Shown piece after piece: positions 53,713 through 64,000 of a DNA stretch of 64,000 bases (the first letter of the stretch is position 1; each line of letters starts with the position of its first letter). Made by a program: the position numbers and the translations under genes. Under the pieces are notes generated by a model. The model did not search any database, was not told where the DNA came from, and worked only from the letters and a program-made list of their open reading frames with translations. Origin of the DNA: Chara braunii (taxonomy: Eukaryota; Streptophyta; Charophyceae; Charales; Characeae). Where the stretch lies: NCBI GenBank assembly GCA_003427395.1, contig BFEA01000046.1:2273957-2337956 (forward strand), in the 5' to 3' direction.

Positions 53713-54156
53713 TCAAAAGTCTCTGTCCTCAGTTGCATCATCTTCCTCCTCATCAGTGAGATCGTCAAATGGATCCTTTAGCCCATCCAGAAATGTCTCC
53801 CCTATTGCCACACTCTTGTAGATTATTCTCCAATGGATGGGGCTCAGGACAAACATGTCGTCCGTGCTAAGACAGTTTAGTATCTCGGCTAGCTCTCTCA
53901 CCCAATTCCCTTGGAAGGGTCCCATTTCGACCGATAGGCAGAAGAAGTCCTGTCGGGCGCCTTGGTACAGCCCGAGGCTTGTCAGGGACGGACATATCCG
54001 CACCAGCCTACTCCGGGTTTCGAAGACCGCATCCACCAAGAACGGAGGTAGGACGCACCTCATTGTTCTAAGTGGTCGCCTTACGTTTCCCCTATCCCCG
54101 AGCTCCACCCGTACATCTATCTTATCCATTTCCATCTCTTCCCGCTGTAGGGCCAC
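53713..54156 (-). CDS. Module A (C-terminal part) of tandem unknown protein family
   Basis: RVELGDRGNVRRPLR, VLPPFLVDAVFETRSRL, FFCLSVEMGPFQGNWVREL, then IIYKSVAIGETFLDGLKDP and the acidic tail DDLTDEEEDDATEDRDF with a stop. It corresponds to the C-half of modules B-D and is open throughout. The N-half is missing where the LTR-like repeat begins (54146), so it is a truncated copy. Confidence 0.6.
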   Translation of the reverse strand: MALQREEMEMDKIDVRVELGDRGNVRRPLRTMRCVLPPFLVDAVFETRSRLVRICPSLTSLGLYQGARQDFFCLSVEMGPFQGNWVRELAEILNCLSTDDMFVLSPIHWRIIYKSVAIGETFLDGLKDPFDDLTDEEEDDATEDRDF

Positions 54157-54414
54157 ACCCCGTTAGACTTTCGAGCCTGTGTCCACCCCAGTCCGGGTCC
54201 CAGTTGGTTCGGCTCGGCCACGCTCCTGCTCAGGGTGCGGGTCATTCGTCACAGGGTCACCCCCACCTAGTGCTTTGAGATGGATGGGGGTGGGCCATCG
54301 AGCGAGAGAGCTTTGACATCGGGGATGTAACTCATCCCTCATGTCGGTGGTAGTCTCCCCCTATCCTCGAGCTCCACCCGTACATCTATCTTATCCATTT
54401 CCATCTCTTCCCGC
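54146..54414. repeat. Partial extra copy of the right direct repeat
   Basis: A ~270-bp tandem duplication: the last ~60 bases before it (CTATCCTCGAGCTCCACCCG onward, 54088 and 54361) and the repeat start are both present twice. Confidence 0.8.
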
Positions 54415-55105
54415 TGTAGGGCCACACCCCGTTAGACTTTCGAGCCTGTGTCGACCCCACTGCGGGTCCCAGTTGGCTCGGCGCGCCCACGCTCATGCTT
54501 AAGGCGGGGGCCATTCGTCACGCGGTCACCCCCACCTAGTGCTTTGAGATGGATGGGGGTGGGCCATCGAGCGAGAGAGCTTTGACGTTGGGGATGTAGC
54601 TCACCTGTCACGCTGGGTGGTAGTCTCGCCGATCTTTTTGCAAGCCTATTTTTTTGTCGATTCTTGTTCGTGTTAGCAGGCAATTGCTCCTTCCAATACT
54701 AAAGCAGTCCAAGGGCTCTTTGAATTTTCTTCCTTTGTGCGTAGGCTAAGCGTCATCCTTAGGCCACGCACCATTTCCCTAATGCAACAGTCCTGTGGCA
54801 TCCTTGGGGTGCCCCGGTGCCGTCCTCCCCCTTCGTCCCTACACATTTCCGTGTTCCACACATTCCATCCACTGCCATTGGTGCCTGCCCCTTGGTCTTT
54901 TCAGGGCTTTCATACGTATAAATGAGCTTCCTTACATTTGAACCACTCAAGACCTCGTTCATCTCTCAGTCCACACTCAAAACTTCATACACCAAGGCCC
55001 CATTCACAAGTAGAGTTTACGGTAGGGCCCCATAACCCTTTTCTCGTCCATTCCTCTTCCCTTTGCTGGCACATCCCTGGCCCACATCCTGCTCAAGTCA
55101 CCCCA
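54415..55105. repeat. Right direct repeat of the unusual unit
   Basis: 691 bp, TGTAGGGCCACACCCC to GTCACCCCA, matching 48950-49613. Confidence 0.8.
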
Positions 55106-55714
55106 ATGCTACTCACCTGCACAATCAACACAAAGCAAAGCCCGATACAATCCCCCACTTGGGGTCAACACATAGTCCTTCCCACATGCCTAGGCCTTGA
55201 CTTCCTTCCCATTCCTTTTACTATCATCAACCATTCCATCCTCTTCTCTTAGTCATGCAGTCCGGGTTCTGGTTGATTCAACTGACCTCTCTTCTCAAAC
55301 AACAATCTCTTCCTTTAGTCCTCTTCGAACTAGTCTGCTTCTAATCTCACAGCGTTTTCCGTTTACCGTTCTCAAGTGTTCCCTTCCTTTCCTTCTTAGC
55401 GGCACAAGGGACCGGCAGTCCTTCCCTTGCCCTCTTTCTCCACCAAGTGAGGTAAACTTTTTTTCACCGTTTACCGTTCTTTCACAAGGTTAGTTGCATG
55501 CCAAGTCGGAAGAGAGAAAAAAATTTAGACTTGGATTACGGGAGAGGTAGAGGAACGCGGATCAAAGAGCGCAATAGAGGAATGGAATGAGAGAGTGGAA
55601 AGTGAGAGGGAGAGAGTGAAAGAGAGAGAGAGAGAGAGGGAGAGAGAGGGAGAGAAAAAGTCCCTCATCAAGCCTTATCCTTACGTGGTCTACCACCCCC
55701 GGTTCAAGATCTGA
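55106..55714. other. Unassigned region, GA-rich end
   Basis: Pyrimidine-rich, then GAGAGAGAGA tracts at ~55600-55660. Loose resemblance to the charged region at ~50300-50500 suggests another, more decayed copy of the same unit, but I cannot confirm it. Confidence 0.35.
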
Positions 55715-56890
55715 ACTGGTACATCATCAAGTGAGAAAAAGACTGAATCACCATAAGTGTAACCGGCTTAGACACGCACATAGAGCTATGGAGGCAGCAA
55801 GATCTGAACCGGTTTATCACCAGGCGAGGGGAAGACTGAATCAGCACAAGTGTGACTATTCTACACATGCACATAAAGCCATGGGAGCAATAGGGTTGAA
55901 CCGGCACATCACCAAGTGGATGAAAGACTGAACTTGCACAAGTGAGAGTGCAGCAAACACACATGTGAGCTATAAGGAACCAGCACAACACCACGAGGAG
56001 AAAAGACTGAACTTCACAGACCAGGCTACAACATACACATGCGGGAAATTATGGAAGCAACTAGGAAGAACCGACACATCACCAAGTGGAGAAAAGATTG
56101 AACTTCACAAGTTACACTACAGCATACTGATATTGGAAACTATGGAAGCAACTAGGAAGATTCAGCACATCACCAAGTGAGAGAAATACTGAACTTGCGC
56201 AAGTGAATTTACAACATATACACATATGAGCTATGGAGCAACTAGGAAAAAATTGGCACATCACCAAGTGAGAGAAAGATTGAACTCGCACCAATGAGAC
56301 TACAACACACACACATATGAGCTATGGAGCAACTAGGAGAGCACCGCCACATCACCAAGTGAGAGAAAGATTGAACTTGGACAAATGGACCTATAACATA
56401 CGCTCCCATGAGCTATGGAGCAACTAGGAAGGAACCGGTACATCACCAAGTGGGAGAAAGACTGAACTTGCACCAATGAGACTACAACACACACACACAT
56501 GAGCTATGGAGCAACTAGGAAAGCACCTCCACATCACCAAGTGAGAGAAAGAATGAACTTGGACAAATAGACCTACAACATACACTCACATGAGCTATGG
56601 AGCAACTAGGAAGGAACCGGTACATCACCAGGTGGGAGAAAGATTGGACTTGCACCAATGAGACTACAACACACACACACATGAGCTATCAAGCAACTAG
56701 GAAAGCACCGCCACATCACCAAGAGAAAGATTGAACTTGCACCAATGAGACTACAACACATACACATATGAGCTGTGGAGCAACTAGGAAGGAGCACATA
56801 TGAGGGGAGAGTTGCATGTGAGTGAGACTTGCTCAAACACCTGCATAGCACTCATGGAGCATCCAACATTGAATCGGATCATTACAAGGT
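55715..56890. repeat. Satellite of ~92-bp units (about 13 copies)
   Basis: Consensus landmarks per unit: CACATCACCAAGTGAGAGAAAGA, CTGAACTTGCAC, CTACAACACACACACA, CATGAGCTATGGAGCAACTA, GGAA.AACCG. Left copies are more diverged than right copies. Minor (CA)n growth occurs in several units. No coding. Confidence 0.9.
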
Positions 56891-57079
56891 GGAGAAATGA
56901 ACAATGTGGGAGACTAGGATCACCAAAGTGCCTCCACGAGTGAAGATCAAAGTAACGATTTACCACCAAGTGGGGGGAGAGATAGATCTTGAGGTGAGAG
57001 TGAGTAAATCCCTTCCTCAAGCCAGAAATGTCATAGCCCAAAGTGGTGATTTGCCAGGGATTGAAGAAAATGACTATCA

Positions 57080-57290
57080 TGGAGACACCATTAATGGAGG
57101 AGCTACTTTTTGTCTCTTCCTTGAGGAAGAAGTAGAAGATGGAGAGGAGGAAGGAGAGGGGGAGGAGGAAGATGAAGAGGAAAGAATAAAGAAAAAAAGG
57201 AGAGAAGAAGAAGAAGAAGAAGAAGAAGAGAGAAGCAGAAGAGGAAGAGGAGGAGGAGGAAGAAGAAGAAGAAGAAACTTCTCCTCCTTG
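57080..57290 (+). repeat. (GAA/GGA)n purine tract
   Basis: Long GAGGAAGAAG-type low-complexity sequence. Glu-rich frames are artefacts. Confidence 0.9.
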
Positions 57291-58385
57291 TTCCCACTCA
57301 CCTCTCCTTTCTTCTCTTGGTGTTGAAGACCAGTCTTGATGAAGCTCCCTCATCCTTTGCACAAGTCTCACTTAGCTACGACTCTCTTCTTTGTTAAACC
57401 TTCATCTCCTCCCTCTTCCAGCCTTCATCTGACTATGACAAGTTTCAACTATCAAGGCTATGGAGTCCTCCCCTCTAGGAGGGTTGAATGGGCTCCTCTA
57501 AGCCTCTCTTTTACTCCCACAACCTGGTGGCTATGGCGGACCACCTCCTTGGGCCATCACCACTCTCACTAGCGCCAGTGGCTGCCCTCACTCCTCCAAG
57601 CCTCGCAACTGGCAGCAGTTCCCCTCCCCTCACTCCAAGTAAGTAGAGTGCTCCTATGAGCTCACTTGGGCAGCATGGGCACTCCTTATCCAAATGTGAG
57701 TATCCTCAGCTTATGTAGGCTGAAACTGGTGTACCGGCCATGAGCCTCCCCATGTGCCTCCAAGTGAACCGAGGTACCCCCAAGGCCGAATTCCACCACT
57801 AGGTCTCTCCGGGGGCACCCGAGCCTCATTTTGGCCAAGTACATGCAGTCCGAGTGGTTGGTACCTACTCGGACTGCCTCGTGGCCTCCTCACGCCTCCT
57901 TTTCCTTTTCAAATGCTGCCCCCTTGAGTCCAAAAGCCCAAGGGGCAGCCTTACTTGAAAGAAAAAGGCCTTACGGGCCTTTTTCACACTTTTTGTTGTT
58001 CCTACCCCATTTTGGGTAGGCCGAGATATTTTTCCATGTTTTGGAGCAATCTCGGTCTTGGATCTGGCTAAGTTTCAAGGCCATTATTATTTCGAGCTAC
58101 CCCCAAGTGGTCCTTGCTTCAATTTTGAGCTCCCATGCTCACTTTTTCAATTTTTGGTGCATCTGACCTTCTTTTTGGACCAAATGCACAGTTTCGGTCT
58201 TTTCCTTATTTTGTCTCTTTTCGTTTTGGGCTGCCAACTCATTCCGGAGTTGGCTGTTTGAGCTGGCCCCACAAAAAACGGCCATATGCTCCATGACTCA
58301 TAAAAAAAAGCGGTCAACTCCTTTTTGCTTTTTCACTCATTTTTGCCTTTTTAAATTAAGATATTATTGAGATAATGCCCCAAGG
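57291..58385. other. Unassigned region
   Basis: C/T-rich then AT-rich sequence with short frames only; nothing recognised. It ends at the element 4 LTR (possible target duplication CAAGG at 58381-58385; the partner site is outside the window). Confidence 0.45.
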
Positions 58386-59242
58386 TGCAATCAGATTCGA
58401 CTTATTCACACTTCATCATGCTTGCAAACAGCGATACAGCAAACTGGCGACATGCGCCCTCACAGTACTCAAAGATATCGTAACCAGATATGAGTTCTCT
58501 TCCAACTGGCTATGGCGACTGTGCGCCCATACAACTCACTGTTCACACTCGAGATCACCCTGGATGTCCCACACGCAACACTCTGTAACCCAACGCTACA
58601 CACACACACACACACTACTATAGCTATGGCAGCTATGGCGGCCGCTACACTACGCTTCACTGCCCTCTTCGTCTTCGGGCGCACTGCAGACCTCCTCGCA
58701 CAAGCTATTGAGGCAGCGCTTCCGCATGGCATCCGCAGGAATGAGTGAATGGCTGGACGCAGCCTCTTGATTTATACTTTTGTGCTGCGTTGGTCTGCCG
58801 TGTATCTCTTGGCCCACGATGTGCACACAGTCCCAGACGGTACTTGCTAGACAGGACCGGACTGACTAGCTGGGACTGTTGACTCAGCAAGGTGGTCTAA
58901 CACCACTTGACCACTTGCCTCTGTTGTATGCAGGCTAACTCCGAAAGGCCACTTCTAGAAGCTTCTGACTTGGCCTTTCGGTGTTGTAGCAGCTACGACT
59001 TTGCCCCTTCAGGTAAGTAGCAGCTACGACTTCGGAACTGTCTAGACTCCTACCCTACAAGTCTACAGTTCGATTCCCTTCTAAGCTGTGACCTACGACA
59101 ATCTGCCTACCACTGGCGTTTCGACAGGTCGCAGGCTCAAATCTACGGGTTAACATCAATACTGTACACAGGTAAGATGGGGAACTAGGGATCGAGCCCT
59201 GGGATCTGCATTCGCTACTGCGAACTGGTGAATACCGTTTCA
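58386..59242 (-). repeat. 3' LTR of element 4 (family C, 857 bp)
   Basis: On the minus strand it starts TGAAACGGTATTCACC at 59242 and ends TCTGATTGCA at 58386, with the TATA box at 58770-58776. The CGGCGGGAG purine stretch just inside 59243 is the likely polypurine tract. Confidence 0.9.
58770..58776 (-). promoter_or_regulatory. TATA box of element 4 LTR
   Basis: TATAAAT on the minus strand in AAAGTATAAATCAAGAGGC, the same context as 30600. Confidence 0.7.
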
Positions 59243-59280
59243 CTCCCGCCGGCCTAAATTCGAGGTCCTCCGAGAAAATT

Positions 59281-62200
59281 TCAGTCCAAGGCAGGAGCTT
59301 TACCCTTTTGCTGTCTTTCGTAAGCCCGGACTATATCGGGAGCTGTCTCTAGAAGTTCAGATCTTGTAAACCAGCGGTCGTCTTCCGGTTCCTGATAACT
59401 AAAATGAACCTTGTATTGTTTCTGCGGACGACCCCTCCCTCCAGTTTTGAAGACATCTTCAGCCACTATACCATCTATGTCATATCTTCCATCCATATCA
59501 GGTGGGATCATCGATCTACGGGATGGAAACTGATCACTTGTTTGACAAGGTAGCAACTTCGATGCGTGGAAAACTGGATACGTGTGGAGGTGTGCTGGTA
59601 GTTCTATTGTATAGGATGGTCCATCTTCGCCGCCCTTGACTTCCAGAACAGGCCACGGTCCTCTATATGTGGGCAGTAACTTCTGCGAGATGTTCTCCTC
59701 CGGCGCAAACTCTTTAGAACTAACCCAAACTAAGTCGCCTACTTGAAACTGTGAAGGGCGACGATGTTTGTTCGCTTGCTCTATCATCCTATGCTGGGCT
59801 TTTCTGAGGTGCTTTACGACAGTAGCTAGTTCTTTCTCGTGCTGCACAACAAACTCCCTGGTTCCGGGCGACAATCTCTGAATCTGAACCCGGTTGAGTC
59901 CCTCAAACGGTCTGCGCGGTCTAAAGGACTTGTGCAGTTCGTTGGGAGTGTGGCATGTGGCTAGATGCACGCTGTTATTGTACGCACTAACTACTTTAGG
60001 CAACATCTCATCCCAGTTCATCTGATCTGGCCTAATATACATGCGCAAAACTTGTTGTAGGATCTTGTTCATTTGCTCTGTCTGACCGTTAGTCTCTGGA
60101 TGGCGGNCGGACGACATCAACAACTTAGATCCGTATACTCCCATGAGTTCTTGCCAGNTCTCTGGATGGCGGCCGGACGACATCAACAACTTAGATCCGT
60201 ATACTCCCATGAGTTCTTGCCAGTTCTGGCTAGTAAAGCGACTATCTCTATCGCTAACTATAGACAGNGGGATTCCNTTCTCACTAACCCAACAGTCAAA
60301 GAACCTCTNTATGACTAAATCAGTACGCGCCTCAGAAGGCAAAGGAACAAAAACTGCGTACTTGCTAAAGCGGTCAACTATGACCATGACTTGGCTCTTG
60401 CCATGCCTGCTCTTGACTTGAGTGTCCATGAAATCTATTGACACTAAGTCTCCCGGCTGATCCGGAATGGGCAAGGGTCTGAGAAGACCTAGTGGGGCGC
60501 GCGTAGAACTCTTATTACGCTGGCAGACTTTGCAACTGCGAACATACTCTACGCAGTNATTCTTCATCCCTGGCCAGGTATATGCGCGCATCAGATTGGC
60601 CAAAGTCTTTTGCCAACCGAAATGACCCTCTGTGTCGTGACATTCCCCCTGAATCAGACTACAGATCTCTTCGCTATTGGGAATGCACAACCGGTCAAAG
60701 ACATTAGTCTTCTCGAAGAGTAACCCTCCAGTAGTGCGGTAGTTCGGCTCGGTCTCTGGGGCCTCCTTGACTCGAGTGAGGAGCTCACTATAGATAGGGT
60801 CCTGCGCGTAGGCTTCTCTAACCTTNTGCTGNAGATCCTTTCCTATATCGAGGTAATNTACTATTGCCCCAAAGTAATCTGCTCTCCTACTCAGAGCATC
60901 CGCGACTACGTTGTACTTCCCTTTGACAGGCTTGAGCTCGAAGTCGTACTGATCTATCTCTGCGGCCCACCTAGTAAGCTTAGGTGTCATCTTGGCCTGG
61001 GTCTTTAACCATCGTAACGTTTCATGGTCCGAATAAACTTTGAAGTGCCTCCTAAGCAAGTAGTGCTTCCAGTGGTCTAATGCTTGCCTGAGAGCGTAGA
61101 GTTCCCTCTCATAGGTAGATGTCGCAACCTTCTCTGAAGGCATCCTAGCGGACATGAACTCTACGGGTCTATAGCCATTGCCATCGTCTGGCTGTAACAC
61201 TGCGCCTATGCCGTATTGGCTAGCATCCGTAGTAACGACAAAAGGCAAGGACGGATCGGCGACCTTAAGGACCGGATACTCTATCAACGCCTGCTTTATC
61301 TTCTTCATGGCAGGCGTGCAGTCCTTGTCCCACTTCCAGGTTGTCTCTTTTCTTAGCAATCTGCGAAGGGGCGCAGCGATGGTGGAGAACTTCCTCACGA
61401 ACTTCTTGTAGTAATTCGCTAAGCCCAGGAACGAGCGCAACTCTGTCAGCGTACGTGGCGTGGGCCAATCTCTAATCGCTGCGATCTTGCTATCTTCTGG
61501 CTTAACGTCGTCTCCGTCTAAGACGTGGCCTATATACAAAACTTGGGTCTTCGCCCAATCGCACTTCTTTGCATTGATCTTGAAGTTAGCTTCTCTCAGC
61601 TTCTCCAAGACTTGCCTGAGATGACCCTGATGCTCTTCAGGGGTCCGGCTAAACACTAGGATGTCATCTAGATAAACTACAACAAATCTATCTAACCACG
61701 GCCTGAACAAATCGTTCATATAGCGCTGGAACGTAGTTGGAGCATTGGTTAGTCCGAACGGCATTACTATGAACTCATAATGCATGTACCTAGTCCGGAA
61801 AGTTGTCTTATAGCCCTGCACTCGATCTAAAAGATCGTCTATCCTAGGCAGTGGCTCAACCTTCTTCACTGTAATCGCATTCAGACCCCTATAGTCTATA
61901 CACATTCTCAACTCTCCCTCTTTCTTAGGAACAAAGAGGACAGGCGCTCCGAAAGGAGACGAACTGGGCCTAATCCAACCCTTCTCGAGGAGCTCGTCCA
62001 ATTGCTTGCGAAGCTCCTCTAACTCCCGCGGGGACATCCTATATACAGCACCCTTAGGAGTTCTACTGCCAGGCTCTATCTCAATACGGTGTTGGATGGG
62101 CCGCGGCACAGTGCCTGTCGGCGGCTCAGTCAAATCCTTGAACTCTTCCAGCAGCTTGGTAATCGCGGGGTCCATCGGCTTCTCCTCCGTAGGCTCAGTC

Positions 62201-62874
62201 ACTGGCCTAACATAGGCAACAAAGACCTGTTCCTCCAATCCCTCCTTCTTCACCAGTCTGGTGAACTCGGGGGCACTAAGGCAGCAGTGCGCCAAGGAAT
62301 TCTCTACTCCTGACACATGGAACAGGCGGGCAGTCTTGGCCTCGCCTGACGAACTAGGGAGCCTACACTCATGCTCCTTCAAATGGAGCGTGGCCCCGGC
62401 TGCCTCTCCCCAATCCATTCCCAGGACAATATCGAATGGGAGGCTGTCTTCTACGAGGAGAGTTAGGGAGTGGAGGACCTTCTTCACTTTCCCATTCTTC
62501 TCTAGGCGAAAATACGCCTGGACTCCCTCTACGTAGTCCTCTACAACCATAGTACGATTGTCTGCGAGGATACTAACTATGGGGTCTGCTAGCTTTTGGA
62601 CTTTAAGTCCCAGCTTCAACTTCTGCAGCGCTTTCCTACTAATATAGCTGCAGGTGGCCCCTGAATCTACTAGGGCCCCTACTCTACTTCTAAAAACCTC
62701 TGTATCTAACAATATAAGCTGCCCTTTATTCTTCTTCTTCATCTTGGCCCAGTCGGGCATCCTCTCCTTCAATTCTTCGGCCACGCCTGTGAGGGAGGTG
62801 TCTAGCGAAACTCTAACACAAGCAGTTTCGGAACAGCTGTCTAGACACCGGCCTGCAACCTCTGCCATAGGCAC
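59281..62874 (-). pseudogene. pol: Protease-RT-RNase H-integrase of element 4; RT motif A deleted
   Basis: 1197 codons open. In order: retropepsin GALVDSGATCSYIS (~residue 67) and VLGMDWGEA; RT with [30 protein letters not shown] and YLDD (~400); RNase H TTDASQYGIGAVLQ (~547) and YSDHETLRWL; integrase HDTEGHFGWQ and C-KV-C (~745), SIDFMD, IVSDRDSRFTS and HPETNGQTEQ; C-terminal YPVFHASKLLP, then the chromodomain-like tail DRWFTRSELLETAPDIV. Compared with element 3, 23 residues between DRVQG and YKT (junction ~61812) are absent, removing the catalytic motif A ([12 protein letters not shown]). The ORF looks intact but RT should be dead. Several N and a duplicated segment around N (60108-60230) lie in integrase. 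The start codon shown is arbitrary, because gag joins upstream after a frameshift. Confidence 0.9.
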
Positions 62875-62948
62875 ATGTGGTGTGGGAGTCTCCTGCCGGC
62901 TAGCGCTATGTTCCCCACATGGCCTAATGGTAGGGGCAGTTGCTAACC

Positions 62949-64000
62949 CTACCGGCGGCTGCCTTTTGGCCCTTGGGCAGCCGTTCGGGTCTCTCTGTAC
63001 TTAGGACAATATTTGATGATGTGGCCCGGGTCACCGTAGAAAATGCACTGGCCCCGGTCCAATCGTTGTTGCCATAAAGCCTGGTCCAGACCCAAAGATT
63101 CCCAAGGCCTACCCTGCGGTAGCCCTGGGTGCCATCCTCCTACCCTAGAGGGAGACCTATTCCTAGGACGGTTTTGCGGGGGACCTTGACCCCTGCCTCC
63201 CACTTGGCGGTTTCCTCCTCTGCTGCCAACCCCCTGATCGCCCTGAAATCGGCTCCCTGAGGCCCGACCCCCTTGGCCCTGGCCTCTTCCTCCTTGTGGC
63301 CTCCCTCCAGCCGCGACAGCAGCGTAAGATCTCCCCTGGCCCACACCGTTGTCCTCCTCCTCTAACCCCCACTCAATCTGATCGTAGGGGATCTCATCCA
63401 CACTACCCTCATCTAAGGTCAGGGCAAGGCTATCCTTGGTCTTTACTTGCCCTGAGATAGTGCGGCCCTTCCATTGCTTACCCTTGTCCAAGTCCTTGTG
63501 CCAGAAAGTGGACACAGACGCAGACTTGGCTTCAAAAGCCACTACTTCGCGACTAAGGGAATCGTATGTAGTGGCAGGGTCTTCGCTCTTTGCGAAGAAA
63601 TGCCCTNNNAGGGNTTCGGGTATAGCCCGATAAAAGAGGCCAACCAACTGGGTGTCTGTAACCCCGTGGTCAGGGACAACTACCAGTTCGTCCATTGTAC
63701 TCTTAAGTGCCCTGGCGCTCTTCCACTTACGAGCGTGGATCGTCTGCAGCCTTTCTGAGGCTTTAACGCTACGGGCGACATCAGCGAACCTCTCGCGCAA
63801 CAACTTCAAGAACTCAGTGAGGGAAGTGAACGAGGAGTACGCAACGGGATCATCGCTGCAATTGGCAGCGCGAACTAGGGACCTTGCAAAGTTGGCGGCT
63901 TCATCTCTGAGCGCGTGAATCGCAATCAGAACCTGCTGATCCGGGGAGACCTGTTGCAGATGCACATAGGTCTTGACATTGGCCTCCCAATTGTCGAAGT
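62949..64000 (-). pseudogene. gag: Gag C-terminal part of element 4 (window edge)
   Basis: Retrotrans_gag region (QVLIAIHALRDEAANFARSL, FLKLLRERFADVARSVKAS), then SVSTFWHKDLDKGK, the Arg/Gly-rich GRPQGGRGQGQGGRASG and the knuckle region. The knuckle reads C-IF-Y-GDPG-H-IIKY-C: the second Cys of CCHC is Tyr (element 3 has Cys). After RTAAQGPK a short insertion (AAAAGGCAGCCGCC versus AAAATTGCCG) shifts the frame and ends the protein at 62949, disconnecting gag from pol. Coding continues to the window end. Confidence 0.9.

Larger units (their letters stand above)
48950..55105 (-). mobile_element. Unusual LTR-like unit with minus-strand ORF array
   Basis: Similar direct repeats bound it (48950-49613 and 54415-55105, plus a partial third copy from 54146), each starting TGTAGGGCCA and ending CA. 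The interior holds minus-strand tandem copies of an unknown protein and, nearest the left repeat, a gag-like domain. No protease, RT or integrase is visible. Either a non-autonomous retroelement carrying captured genes or a tandemly duplicated gene locus with a repeated flank; I cannot decide. No PBS is obvious on either strand. Confidence 0.5.
58386..64000 (-). mobile_element. Ty3/gypsy LTR retrotransposon 4 (family C, minus strand), cut by window end
   Basis: 3' LTR, then integrase, RNase H, RT, protease and gag reading right to left; the 5' part lies beyond 64000. Same family as element 3 (shared LTR, protein blocks nearly identical). Confidence 0.95.

Noticed and set aside
53709-53720. 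Operon-like stop/start overlap (TGA GGA ATG) implying bacterial origin of the module array
   Set aside because: There is no Shine-Dalgarno at proper spacing, other modules are separated by ~160 bp, and the surroundings are eukaryotic retroelements.
53351-53821. 156-codon + strand frame opposite modules A and B
   Set aside because: The module homology is seen only on the minus strand; the + frame is the complement.
55715-56890. CRISPR-like repeat-spacer structure
   Set aside because: The entire ~92-bp unit is repeated, so there are no unique spacers; it is a satellite.
56904-57326. 140-codon Glu-rich open frame
   Set aside because: Half of it is the purine tract; the first half has no known domain and no supporting signals.

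Overview
This is eukaryotic, repeat-dominated DNA with no intact host gene that I can defend. Three signs point to the green-plant lineage. The Ty3/gypsy elements have a primer-binding site of the plant initiator-Met type (TGGTATCAGAGC and variants). There are two spliceosomal U6-like sequences. The LTRs and leaders carry many ACGT-core (G-box/TGACGTGG) motifs. The nested, decayed chromodomain-like gypsy elements and runs of N fit a draft assembly of a large streptophyte genome. A charophyte alga such as Chara is my guess, but it is only an inference.

Layout. 1-7005: gypsy element 1 (family A LTR), with gag and protease on +, the RT-RNase H segment inverted onto -, and integrase back on +. 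7006-10071: no recognisable gene except a U6-like sequence at 8633. 10072-25874: gypsy element 2 (family B LTR), riddled with stops and with two large foldback palindromes in pol; its 3' LTR is split by a 6.97-kb insert (18145-25112). That insert has short inverted ends, a second U6-like sequence and an array of about ten hairpins with one invariant loop and covarying stems (21951-22760), the most unusual signal in the window. 25875-28295: N gap, purine-rich tandem repeats and a tiny inverted-repeat element. 28296-29693: a complete family A LTR plus PBS. 30113-38575: gypsy element 3 (family C), gag-pol in one frame but broken. 39045-39800: palindromic minisatellite. 40307-44120: a minus-strand element 5 remnant (gag, PBS, LTR; no pol). 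44651-44870: Kelch-repeat exon fragments, the only trace of a host-type gene. 46370-48804: a family B LTR interrupted by a solo family A LTR with a 5-bp target duplication. 48950-55105: an unusual unit bounded by direct LTR-like repeats, holding minus-strand tandem copies of an unrecognised protein family plus a gag-like segment. 55715-56890: a ~92-bp satellite. 58386-64000: gypsy element 4 (family C, minus strand), with a 1197-codon pol that has nevertheless lost RT motif A.

Functionally, the coding content is retrotransposon Gag (particle), retropepsin, reverse transcriptase/RNase H and integrase with a chromodomain-like tail. Every element I can judge has at least one inactivating lesion, so the window reads as a nested graveyard. 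The pieces worth pursuing are the noncoding hairpin array, the tandem minus-strand gene family and the internal inversions.
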